A DNA stretch of 9,520 nt from JAQGMO01 sp050954505 (GCA_050954505.1 JBPBPY010000040.1:1-9520), one strand, 5' to 3'; counted from the first letter of the stretch, positions 1-7,468 are shown. Program-made: numbers and translations. The notes: generated from the letters alone by a model not told the origin.

Positions 1-2
1 CC

Positions 3-2450
3 TCTGACAGTTCAGCCTATGCTGGCGGCAATGGCGTGACCTATAGCGGCTTCGTCAGCGGCGAAGACCAATCCGTACTCGGTGGCACCGTTGCCTACGG
101 CGGAACGGCGCAAGGTGCCGTCAATGCTGGCACCTATGCTCTCACCGCTTCGGGCCTGACTTCAGGCAACTACGCCATCAGCTACAACCCTGGCACGCTG
201 ACCGTGGGCCAAGCCGCACTCGCAGTGACTGCCATCAACGCCAGCAAGACCTACGACAGCGCTGCCTACACCAGTGGCAACGGCGTCACTTTCAGCGGAT
301 TTGTCGGCGCTGAAAATCAATCGGTGCTTGGCGGGGCAATTACCTACGGTGGTACGGCACAAGGCGCAGTCAACGCGGGCACGTATTCACTCATCGCAAC
401 GGGCCTGACATCCGGCAATTACGCCATCAGTTACAACCCTGGCACACTGATCATTGGCCAGGCTGCGCTTGCAGTGACCGTGACCAATGCCAGCAAGACC
501 TACGACAGCGCAGCTTACGCCGGCGGCAATGGCGTGACCTACAATGGTTTTGTCGGCAGCGAAAACCAATCCGTGCTCGGTGGCGCTCTGTCTTATGGTG
601 GCACGGCGCAAGGTGCAGTGAATGCTGGCACCTATGCATTGACCGCGTCGGGTCTGACCTCAGGCAATTATGCGATCAGCTACAACAGTGGTATGTTGAT
701 GATCGCCCAGGCCGCGCTGGCAGTGACAGCAACCAATGCCAGCAAAACCTACGACAGCGCTGCTTACGCTGGCGGCAATGGTGTTACTTACAGCGGCTTC
801 GTCGGCAGTGAAAACTCAGCTGTCCTCGGTGGTGCGGTTGCATACGGCGGTGCTGCACAAGGTGCCGTCAATGCCGGCACCTATGCTCTCACCGTTTCGG
901 GCCTGACCTCAGGCAACTACGCCATCAGCTACAACCCTGGCACGCTGACCGTGGGCCAGGCCGCACTCGCAGTGACTGCAACCAATGCCAGCAAGATTTA
1001 TGACAGTACAGCCTATGCGGGCGGCAATGGCGTGACCTACAGCGGCTTCGTCGGCAGTGAAAACCAAAGCGTACTCGGTGGTGTTCTTTCCTACGGTGGC
1101 GCTGCTCAAGGCGCTGTCAATGCGGGCGCCTATGTCCTCACCGCTTCGGGTCTGACCTCCGGCAACTACGCCATCAGCTACAACGCTGGCACGCTGACCG
1201 TGAACCAGGCCGCACTCGCAGTCACTGCACTGAATGCCGGCAAGACCTACAACGGTGCAGCCTACACCGGCGGCAATGGCGTGACCTTCAGTGGTTTTGT
1301 CGGCGGCGAAAACCAATCCGTGCTCGGCGGCGCAGTGGCCTATGGTGGTACCGCACAAGGCGCGGTCAATGCCGGCATATACGGCCTCACCGCTTCGGGT
1401 CTGACCTCAGGCAACTATGCCATCAGCTACAACCCGGGCACATTAACGGTGGGCCAGGCCGCGTTGGCAGTGACGGCAAACAACGCCAGCAAGACTTACG
1501 ACAGCTTTGCGTATGCTGGTAACAACGGCGTGACATACAGCGGTTTTGTCGGCAGCGAAAATCAGTCCGTCCTTGGCGGAACGCTTGCCTACGGCGGCGC
1601 GGCGCAGGGGGCGGTCAATGCCGGCAGTTATGCATTGACCGCATCGGGTCTGACTTCCGGCAATTATGCGATCAGCTATAACCCCGGCATGTTGACAGTG
1701 AGCCAGGCGGCACTGGCTGTGACGGTGACAAATGCCGGCAAGACCTATGACAGCACCGCCTACACCGGTGGCAATGGCGTAACCTACAGCGGCTTTGTCG
1801 GCGGCGAAAACCCATCCGTGCTCGGCGGCGCAGTGGCTTACGGCGGTGCCGCGCAAGGCGCTGTCAATGCCGGCACCTATGCCTTGACAGCGTCCGGCCT
1901 GGCATCGGGAAATTATGTCATCAACTACACGCCCGGCATGCTCACCGTGGGACGCGCTGCCCTGACGGTCAAGACGTCCGATGCCACCAGGACCTACAAT
2001 GGACTGGCCAATTCCGGCGGCAATGGCGTGACCTACAGTGGCTTGGTGGGCAATGAAACGCCGTCGGTGCTGGCCGGCTCGCTTGTTTATGGCGGACCAT
2101 CGCAGGGTGCTGTCGATGCGGGCAGCTATGCGTTGATTGCAGCAGGGCTGACGTCGTCGAACTATGCAATTACCTACCTGCCCGGCGTCTTGAGTGTCGG
2201 CCAGGCGGCACTGATCATCACCGCCAATAACGCCGCCAAAACTTATGATGGCAAGGCATTTGCGGGCGGCGCCGGTGCAAGTTATTCCGGGATGGTCAAC
2301 GGAGAGTCGCCTTCGGTGTTGTCGGGCAGCCTGATCTATGGCGGTGATGCACAGGGCGCTGTCAATGAAGGCATCTATGCGCTGACTGTCAACGGCCAGT
2401 CATCGAACAACTATTCGATTACCACGCAGCCGGGTGTGCTGGTATTGTCG
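3..2450 (+). repeat. 249-bp (83-codon) tandem coding repeats, nine complete plus one partial
   Basis: Complete units start at 210, 459, 708, 957, 1206, 1455, 1704, 1953 and 2202, each at the Gln/Arg-Ala-Ala-Leu segment, and each is exactly 249 bp. Positions 3-209 are the end of a preceding unit. Units from 210 to 1952 are close to one another in protein and largely in DNA. The units at 1953 and especially 2202 have drifted (for example GLVGNETPSVL and GMVNGESPSVL). This fits amplification or gene conversion in the interior with older, diverged units at the C-terminal edge. The array continues off the left end, so its total copy number is unknown. Confidence 0.95.
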
Positions 2451-2657
2451 AAAACGATGGCCACTCCCAATGTGGGCAATGTCACCAACTGGAACCAGCA
2501 GACTTTGACCATTGATACGTCACTGAGTTTTGAAGCAGCCAATATTGCATCGAACGACAAGAAAACGATCAGTTCAAAACTTTCCACCATATGTGACTCG
2601 GAGGAAAATCCCAATGCTGCTTATACCCAGATCATGCGATGCGGCGTCGTGAAGTAA
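3..2657 (+). CDS. Giant MBG/YDG-repeat adhesin (filamentous-hemagglutinin-like), C-terminal part
   Basis: The frame is open from the first bases of the window, so this is the 3' part of a longer gene. The GTG at 36 lies inside a repeat and is not the start. The 884 visible residues are tandem 83-residue units with the hallmarks KTYDS, NGVTYSGFVG, SVLGG, YGGxAQGAVNAGTY, GLTSGNYAISY and PGTLTVGQAALAVTA. These match the MBG/YDG family of beta-rich repeats found in very large secreted hemagglutinin-like proteins. A unique tail of about 68 residues starts near 2451 and holds a Cys pair near its end (codons at 2592 and 2640). There is no LPXTG motif or membrane segment, which fits an exported Gram-negative adhesin, probably with a partner secretion system encoded outside the window. 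The role as adhesin is inferred from the family; the secretion domain is not visible. Stop TAA at 2655-2657. Confidence 0.85.
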   Translation, partial: SDSSAYAGGNGVTYSGFVSGEDQSVLGGTVAYGGTAQGAVNAGTYALTASGLTSGNYAISYNPGTLTVGQAALAVTAINASKTYDSAAYTSGNGVTFSGFVGAENQSVLGGAITYGGTAQGAVNAGTYSLIATGLTSGNYAISYNPGTLIIGQAALAVTVTNASKTYDSAAYAGGNGVTYNGFVGSENQSVLGGALSYGGTAQGAVNAGTYALTASGLTSGNYAISYNSGMLMIAQAALAVTATNASKTYDSAAYAGGNGVTYSGFVGSENSAVLGGAVAYGGAAQGAVNAGTYALTVSGLTSGNYAISYNPGTLTVGQAALAVTATNASKIYDSTAYAGGNGVTYSGFVGSENQSVLGGVLSYGGAAQGAVNAGAYVLTASGLTSGNYAISYNAGTLTVNQAALAVTALNAGKTYNGAAYTGGNGVTFSGFVGGENQSVLGGAVAYGGTAQGAVNAGIYGLTASGLTSGNYAISYNPGTLTVGQAALAVTANNASKTYDSFAYAGNNGVTYSGFVGSENQSVLGGTLAYGGAAQGAVNAGSYALTASGLTSGNYAISYNPGMLTVSQAALAVTVTNAGKTYDSTAYTGGNGVTYSGFVGGENPSVLGGAVAYGGAAQGAVNAGTYALTASGLASGNYVINYTPGMLTVGRAALTVKTSDATRTYNGLANSGGNGVTYSGLVGNETPSVLAGSLVYGGPSQGAVDAGSYALIAAGLTSSNYAITYLPGVLSVGQAALIITANNAAKTYDGKAFAGGAGASYSGMVNGESPSVLSGSLIYGGDAQGAVNEGIYALTVNGQSSNNYSITTQPGVLVLSKTMATPNVGNVTNWNQQTLTIDTSLSFEAANIASNDKKTISSKLSTICDSEENPNAAYTQIMRCGVVK

Positions 2658-2912
2658 CGCGCTTTTTGGCCTGTCCATGCTCCATGGCAGCGACTTTTCA
2701 AACGCTGAGCGGCTAACCAGACAATGAACCGTCGACATGCAGCGATCGCATTCCCTTGCAGAAGTGAACACCATGCTCTCGGGAAGCAGCCCGACAGTTC
2801 CCCATGATTCCGCTGCGTGCTCGTCTTCTCAAGGCCCCGCAGCCCGCAGTGTTGTCTGGCATCTGCTGTAGCCGCTCCAGACGCGGAAAATTCCCCGTAG
2901 TGTTTTTTAGGA
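2658..2912. other. Convergent intergenic region between adhesin and fic
   Basis: This 255-bp gap lies between two convergent stop codons. I see no convincing gene: the short frames here have no family features. It contains a split inverted repeat, with the 9-mer at 2707-2715 and the 6-mer at 2717-2722 mirrored by 2854-2859 and 2869-2877. A weak terminator-like hairpin lies near its right end. Confidence 0.5.
2882..2908 (+). terminator. Possible weak intrinsic terminator downstream of the adhesin
   Basis: A short interrupted stem (CG, mismatch, GGAA paired with TTCC, mismatch, CG; 2882-2897) is followed five bases later by six Ts (2903-2908). The stem is short with a two-base nominal loop, so the fold is marginal. 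It would serve + strand transcription leaving the adhesin, about 225 bp after its stop. Confidence 0.2.
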
Positions 2913-4037
2913 TCAATTCACCGATTCATTCAGAACGTAACTGGTGCTGCGCCCACCCGCATCCATTTTCCGAAGTACGCCACGCGAGACAAGATCATTG
3001 ATGTCGCGCAGCGCCGTGTCGGGTGAGCACTTTGCAATTGCCGCCCATTTGCTGCTGGTTAATTTGCCGTCGAAGCCGTCGAGCAGGCGGTTGAGCAGTT
3101 TCACCTGCCGGGCGTTGAGCTGCGCATCTGCCTGGCGCTGCCAGAACCTTGTCTTGACCAATACTGTGTCAAGCGTCTGCAAAGACTGGTCGATTGCGCA
3201 ATGAAGGGCGTCCAGGAACCATGCCAGCCATTGCGTGGCATCCAGTGAACTTTTCTGCGTTCTCTCGAGTATTTCGTAATAAGACTTTCGCTCGCGCTGG
3301 ATCTGCGCCGACAAACTGTAGAACCGCTGGGAATTGCCATCGGCGCGGGCCAGCAACAAATCGCCAATGGCTCGGGCGATACGGCCGTTGCCATCGTCGA
3401 AAGGATGCAATGTAATGAACCACAGGTGACCAAGCCCAGCGCGTATCAAGGGCGGCGCATCTGCCACTTCATTGATCCATGTAAGAAACTGGTCAAGCTC
3501 AGTGTCAAGATGATGTGCTGGCGGCGCTTCGTAATGCACACGTTGCCGACCGATTGGCCCCGAGACGACTTGCATGGGTCCATTTTCATCGTTGCGCCAG
3601 GCGCCGATGGCTATTCTGCTGAGACCAGAATAGCCGTTAGGAAACAGCGATGCATGCCAGCCGAACAGCCGCTCTTTTGTTACCGGTAATTCGCAATTGG
3701 CGGAAGCATCGAGCACCATCTCCACCACACCTTCGACATTCCGGTCCATGGGAAGCAGCGCTCCGACGTCGATGCCAAGCCGGCGCGCGAGCGACGATCG
3801 GACTGATCCTGCATCAAGCTGCTCACCCTCGATTTCGCTGGTTTTGATAACGTCCTGTGTCAGCGCAGCAAGACTTGCCTGATCGCGCAATGTCATTCCA
3901 ACGTCAGCCAGACGTCCCATCAACAGACCCTGAACATGACTCACGCTTGCAAGAGGTTCGGCAAGTACCGCCAGATCGTAACGCCATTGTGGCCAATCCT
4001 CAGCTTGCCAGATATAAAGAGCATTTCCGTTGTTCAT
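2913..4037 (-). CDS. Fic family protein (DUF4172 - Fic - winged helix), probable AMP transferase
   Basis: A 374-residue protein. Residues 8-95 (YIWQ..DWPQWRYD, then QGLLMGR and SSLARRLG) match the DUF4172 domain often found at the N-terminus of Fic proteins. The Fic core holds the full active-site motif HPFDDGNGRIAR at 211-222 (His211 catalytic; the acidic and GNGR residues hold metal and phosphates). A flap-like region (GAWRNDENG, 145-153, then VHYEAPPA) precedes it. TSEIEG at 66-71 fits the inhibitory (S/T)xxxE(G/N) motif, with Glu70 as the autoinhibitory residue, so this would be a class II Fic. Residues 305-370 look like a winged helix (TALRDINDLVSRGVLRK). Family members transfer AMP from ATP to a protein Ser, Thr or Tyr, and some also remove it; the target here is unknown. 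The ATG at 4037 places YIWQ at residue 8, as expected, but no clear Shine-Dalgarno precedes it. No toxin-antitoxin partner gene is adjacent. Confidence 0.93.
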   Translation of the reverse strand: MNNGNALYIWQAEDWPQWRYDLAVLAEPLASVSHVQGLLMGRLADVGMTLRDQASLAALTQDVIKTSEIEGEQLDAGSVRSSLARRLGIDVGALLPMDRNVEGVVEMVLDASANCELPVTKERLFGWHASLFPNGYSGLSRIAIGAWRNDENGPMQVVSGPIGRQRVHYEAPPAHHLDTELDQFLTWINEVADAPPLIRAGLGHLWFITLHPFDDGNGRIARAIGDLLLARADGNSQRFYSLSAQIQRERKSYYEILERTQKSSLDATQWLAWFLDALHCAIDQSLQTLDTVLVKTRFWQRQADAQLNARQVKLLNRLLDGFDGKLTSSKWAAIAKCSPDTALRDINDLVSRGVLRKMDAGGRSTSYVLNESVN

Positions 4038-4464
4038 TTAGAAATTATGGGGAATATTCTGCGCATGCGCAAGCTATTCTCCGCACTCCCTGCGGTATAT
4101 AGGCATGGTAATCGCTGCATCGAATACATTTGCAAGAAGTAGCAAGGGAGCAGACGAAAAATCAGTTGATTTTATCCCGGTAAACCCGACCCATTCACAA
4201 GCTAGGTTGCGCCAATTTCATGAAACCGGCCCCTTGGCTCACTTTTCAATATCCTTGGCGAGTCGTATTTCAACGCTGAATGCGGAGGGCCTCACTGAAG
4301 TTTGTGAAGGCGTCTGGCAGCTGGGATAGCGCAACGTATTACGCCATAATTATTTCGCTGAAAACTCATTGAACATTACTGGCCGTTTGTACAAAGAGTG
4401 CATGAATTGACAGTAAATCTTGAACCACTCTAACTCCCCTATGAATCACCTACTGTCAGCCGTG
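4038..4464. other. 427-bp gap between the SelO-like gene and fic
   Basis: No supported gene. An open + frame at 4105-4329 encodes 74 residues without any motif, ribosome binding site or recognisable family. The minus strand is broken by stops. Visible elements are the fic-proximal palindrome GCGCATGCGC (4061-4070) and a second palindrome TTTGTACAAA (4386-4395). I see no hairpin plus T-run after the SelO-like stop, so read-through from that gene towards fic is possible. Confidence 0.5.
4044..4072 (-). promoter_or_regulatory. Candidate sigma70-type promoter abutting the fic start
   Basis: On the minus strand TTGCGC (4072-4067) and CATAAT (4049-4044) are separated by exactly 17 bases. The -10 box matches the consensus at five of six positions, the -35 box at three. 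The -10 box ends six bases before the ATG, so transcription would begin at or next to the start codon and give a leaderless mRNA, which fits the lack of a ribosome binding site. The -35 box overlaps a perfect palindrome, GCGCATGCGC (4061-4070), which could be an operator. Prediction from sequence only. Confidence 0.3.
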
Positions 4465-6753
4465 TCAGCTTAATCCGTGTTTCAATATAATTTGATTCAG
4501 TTCATGCTTGTTAGGCACGCAATATGAATACTTAACAGCCTGGTCTTTGAGGTTGATCGTTTGCTGGCCGATAATGAATTCGCCATCCAAAGTTTCATAG
4601 TCATATGGTTTGACTGCGTATTTGAACAATTGCGTGTTTCTATTTCCTTTTTGCAGAGTGCTGGTACGATCAGATCTCGGAGCACCTGATTCGACACATA
4701 GATGACGGCTTCCATTTACATGTGCCTCCAGGTAATACAAAATTCCATTAATTTTTTGTTTTTGCAAATAATACGTTCCCGGCAATTCCCCTTTTTCGGC
4801 TGGTGAATTAAAGAGCGAATCGTCAACGCGGCGTTTGGAATCGGAGATGGTTTCGTCGATAATATTGGCTATACAAGAAAATAACGCATTCTTTGAGACG
4901 TCGCGATCACGCCCTGAATCGCTTTTATCAATATTGTCTTCGTAGGAATTGATTGCAGTTTTCACTTTCCCGCGCAAAACCGGTGCGAAGAGCGATTCAA
5001 GTGGCATGTTCTCTCTTTTCGCACGAGCAGCCACATTATTTAGACAGTCGGTAAGGCTGTCCCACATACCTTGCTGTAAGCCATGCTCGGCAACGTTCAG
5101 AATGAGTTCTGGGTAGAACGCCGCAATAACGCCAAGACTCGGTTTCATCCGTTGTAACCCAACTTCTGCACTGTCCACTGCATATTTATTGATGGCTAGT
5201 CTACTGCGCCAATGATCCAATCCCATAGCGAACGATTGTGGCAAGACATCCAGCTCTTTCGTAAGATTTTCGTCAGTAACAGTTTTTGATTTACCGGAGT
5301 GTCGATCGAAAAAAATATCCGGTAATCTGGCAAGAAAAGAGTGCTTATCAACAACTGAAGAAGTTGATGCCTCATCCCAATTGTCGCGTGAATCGGATGA
5401 GTGGTTGTTGTAGAAAAGACGTCCTAAAAAGCGGACATGCTTGGCCAGCAAGGCAGCTTCTGCAGGTCTGCGCTCCATCAGACCATGAACAGCTTCTCGG
5501 GGCAGGCCAAGGGAAGACAAGGTTTCGACGTTGTTCTCTTCCTTGTAAATTTTCTGCCAAGCGGTATTGGCATTCAGCAATGGCGCCATGACCGCAGGAG
5601 GCATTTTGTGCTCCGCGCCAAAAATCTGTGCATTTGTCATCATGGGTTCCATCCACGCACCGCCAGCCATCACCGAGGCTTTAAGTGCGTGGAGCGGCGC
5701 CGAGTAGGGCTGGGTAGTAAATGTGCCGTAATCCAGCGAACTACCATCCAGGGTCAGGTTGGACTCATTTATGGACCCATGCTCAATACGCCACCGGGAT
5801 AAATTTGCTGCTGTACGTGCATGTTGGCGTAACAGTATTTCCGGTGCCAGCGCAGAGCGGCCTTCGACAAACATCTTCTCGCTCGCGTCTTCCAGTTTCT
5901 TGAGATCGGAGCCGTTTGGCCAGAAACCTCGTCCCAGCGTGAAATGGGCTGGCCGTACATTGACGCCAACGCGTACGATCAGCATAGGCTGAGCCTCTTG
6001 GCCAGGAATACTCCATTCAAGTTGTGGCGCAATGATGGCCAGGACGCGTGTAGTCTTGTTTTTCTCTTTTGACAAATGCGCACGCGCCTCTCCGGCGCTG
6101 GCTTCCAAGACGGCTTCTTCGATACCCGCCAGACCATCCGAATGATCACCGTATTTCGCTGGCGCCAGCGGCGTTGGCCCTACACCTTTCAGGCTTTCCC
6201 CTCCCTCCAGAATGGCCAACCTGCCCGACCCCCCGTGCTCAGGACCATAATAAGTACGGTATCGATCTGCATATCCTCTGCTGCCATTTGAATGGTGCTC
6301 GTCACTCTTGATCTTGCAGTACCGGTGGAGAATTTGCTTTTCGAAGTCTGCAGAAATCACTCGATTACATGATTTCAAGGACGGATCGATCTCTTCAAGC
6401 ATATCCCAATTTAGCCAAACCACATTTCCCGGTACGGACTTGAGTGGAATTTCAACAAATTGGCTTTGAGGAAGAATTTTGCGGAGATTGGTTTCCTTCA
6501 CTCCAGGTGGACACATATATTTTGCAATTCTTTCGGAGGAGGGCAATGCTATTCTTTGCCCAGCCTGCTCTGAACGCAGCATTTTTGTCAACCTTCCACG
6601 CAAAGTCTTATTTTCCGGCACCGCCGCGTTCATTCCTGAAGATAAAGGTAAAGCGCCGGTCATCGGCGCAGAAGAAGAAAGCGAAACCTCTTTATGTGTC
6701 GATTCGTGGGGCAAGGCAATACGATTTTTAATAGAGGCAATAAAGCTTGGCAT
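4465..6753 (-). CDS. Divergent SelO-family (YdiU/UPF0061) pseudokinase with N- and C-terminal extensions
   Basis: A 762-residue protein. Residues 165-600 follow the SelO order. GSGRLAIL (175-182) corresponds to GDGRA. LKGVGPTP (188-195) corresponds to LKGAGxTPYSR, with Lys189. GEA (221-223) corresponds to SEAM, with Glu222. TTRVL (234-238) corresponds to TTRAL. RVGVNVRPAHF (261-271) corresponds to MRVAPSHLRFGHF. HGSINESN and LDYGTF (325-345) correspond to HGVMNTDN and LDYGPF. MKPSLGV...AEHG (536-558) resembles the family's C-terminal NPALVLR...AIEAA segment. SelO enzymes move AMP from ATP onto proteins. Here the Asp of NTDN, considered the catalytic base, is Ser331, while Asn332 and Asp341 (metal ligands) remain. 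The N-terminal 60 residues are rich in Ser, Pro and Ala, and about 160 residues follow the usual end; the family's C-terminal redox Cys/Sec is not seen. The ATG at 6753 has only a weak ribosome site. It looks more AT-rich than its neighbours, suggesting transfer. Secreted-effector status is possible but unproven. Confidence 0.72.
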   Translation of the reverse strand: MPSFIASIKNRIALPHESTHKEVSLSSSAPMTGALPLSSGMNAAVPENKTLRGRLTKMLRSEQAGQRIALPSSERIAKYMCPPGVKETNLRKILPQSQFVEIPLKSVPGNVVWLNWDMLEEIDPSLKSCNRVISADFEKQILHRYCKIKSDEHHSNGSRGYADRYRTYYGPEHGGSGRLAILEGGESLKGVGPTPLAPAKYGDHSDGLAGIEEAVLEASAGEARAHLSKEKNKTTRVLAIIAPQLEWSIPGQEAQPMLIVRVGVNVRPAHFTLGRGFWPNGSDLKKLEDASEKMFVEGRSALAPEILLRQHARTAANLSRWRIEHGSINESNLTLDGSSLDYGTFTTQPYSAPLHALKASVMAGGAWMEPMMTNAQIFGAEHKMPPAVMAPLLNANTAWQKIYKEENNVETLSSLGLPREAVHGLMERRPAEAALLAKHVRFLGRLFYNNHSSDSRDNWDEASTSSVVDKHSFLARLPDIFFDRHSGKSKTVTDENLTKELDVLPQSFAMGLDHWRSRLAINKYAVDSAEVGLQRMKPSLGVIAAFYPELILNVAEHGLQQGMWDSLTDCLNNVAARAKRENMPLESLFAPVLRGKVKTAINSYEDNIDKSDSGRDRDVSKNALFSCIANIIDETISDSKRRVDDSLFNSPAEKGELPGTYYLQKQKINGILYYLEAHVNGSRHLCVESGAPRSDRTSTLQKGNRNTQLFKYAVKPYDYETLDGEFIIGQQTINLKDQAVKYSYCVPNKHELNQIILKHGLS

Positions 6754-6909
6754 ATGTACCCACTACACAATTATTTGAAAGTGCTTCACCATTTATATAT
6801 GTCAGAAATTAAGCTTCAGTTCCATGATTTCTCAGCGATTATTACGGCATTACCACGCGGTGAAGGTTAGTGACTTTAGAATAAAAGGGTCGAACGATAA
6901 GATTGCGGT

Positions 6910-7446
6910 TTAAATTACCGAGTTGAACCGATGCTTAATAAGTACGATGATTATCGTCGTTCCCATACTCCGAATATGTTGTACCAAGTGCAAAACTGTA
7001 AGCATCCGCCGATCACTGGGGTAAAGATTGGAGAATAGCCAACCCTGCACGGCCGGTACACGCTTGTACATGGGTTCGGTTGGCAGCCAAATGCGGTCAA
7101 TGCGGATCGACGCAACCAACTCCGCAGCCAAAGTCGCGCACTTGCCAGATGCCGTGATCGGCCAGCGCACGGTCTCCGTCGCTGGACCACGCCGTAATTC
7201 GATGACGATCTCTTGCGTTGAGTGCCCGGGCGCCGCTGCAGTGCACTGAAGCGGCGTAAACTCGAGAACTGTCGACGTCCTGCTGGCGCCCACTGCGATG
7301 CTGGCAGCCGATGATTCATGAGCAGAGAGCCAGCTCCGCGCCAGGTTGGCATGTAATAACTCGGTGAATGCCGCATCAAATTGCATAGCAAGCAATGGTT
7401 GGTATTTGCCAGATTGCATCGCGACAGTTGCGGCGCAACCGAACAC
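6910..7446 (-). pseudogene. IS66-family remnant: tnpA C-terminal part fused to tnpB fragments
   Basis: The 178-codon open frame is a mosaic fossil rather than a normal gene. Residues around 30-45 (LLHANLARSWLSAH) resemble the end of the IS66 TnpA helix-turn-helix (NANLLRRW). Residues 62-110 (EFTPLQ, then EIVIELRRGPATETVRWP) match the C-terminal part of one IS66 TnpA group. Immediately after, IRIDRIWLPTEPM (113-125) matches the TnpB N-terminus (MIRIDAIWLxTEPM). About 25 expected residues are then missing, and GWLFSNLYPSDRRMLTVLH resembles the TnpB segment AYLFANRRxNRMKVLVH. Thus the tnpA stop and the tnpB start region have been lost and tnpB carries an internal deletion. The last 25 or so residues match nothing I recognise. 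This copy belongs to a different IS66 subgroup from the next element and lies in the same orientation. Confidence 0.65.
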
Positions 7447-7468
7447 TTCAGCGTGCAGGATTCGCTGA

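Noticed and set aside
36..38. GTG at 36 as start of the adhesin
   Set aside because: The same frame is open to the left edge and reads the end of a repeat unit, so this is an internal codon.
162..1856. Long open frames on the minus strand opposite the adhesin repeats (up to 149 codons)
   Set aside because: They recur with the 249-bp period and are antisense shadows of the repeats; their translations are Cys/His/Ala-rich without family features.
1..2657. CRISPR array suggested by regular repeats
   Set aside because: The period is 249 bp, the repeats are coding throughout and there are no short repeat/unique spacer alternations.
2804..3001. 65-codon + strand frame across the end of fic
   Set aside because: No ribosome site or motif, and it overlaps the well-supported fic 3' end on the other strand.
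4105..4329. 74-codon + strand frame between fic and the SelO-like gene
   Set aside because: No Shine-Dalgarno, no recognisable domain and no conserved neighbour; possible by chance, so not called as a gene.
2913..6753. A Fic toxin-antitoxin pair or phage-defence operon
   Set aside because: No small antitoxin gene is adjacent, the inhibitory motif is within the Fic protein itself, and the genes are separated by 427 bp with a possible separate promoter.
6998..7004. GTAAGCA as an IS66 terminus
   Set aside because: It lies inside the TnpB-like coding remnant (RRMLTVLH) and no matching partner end or duplication is visible.
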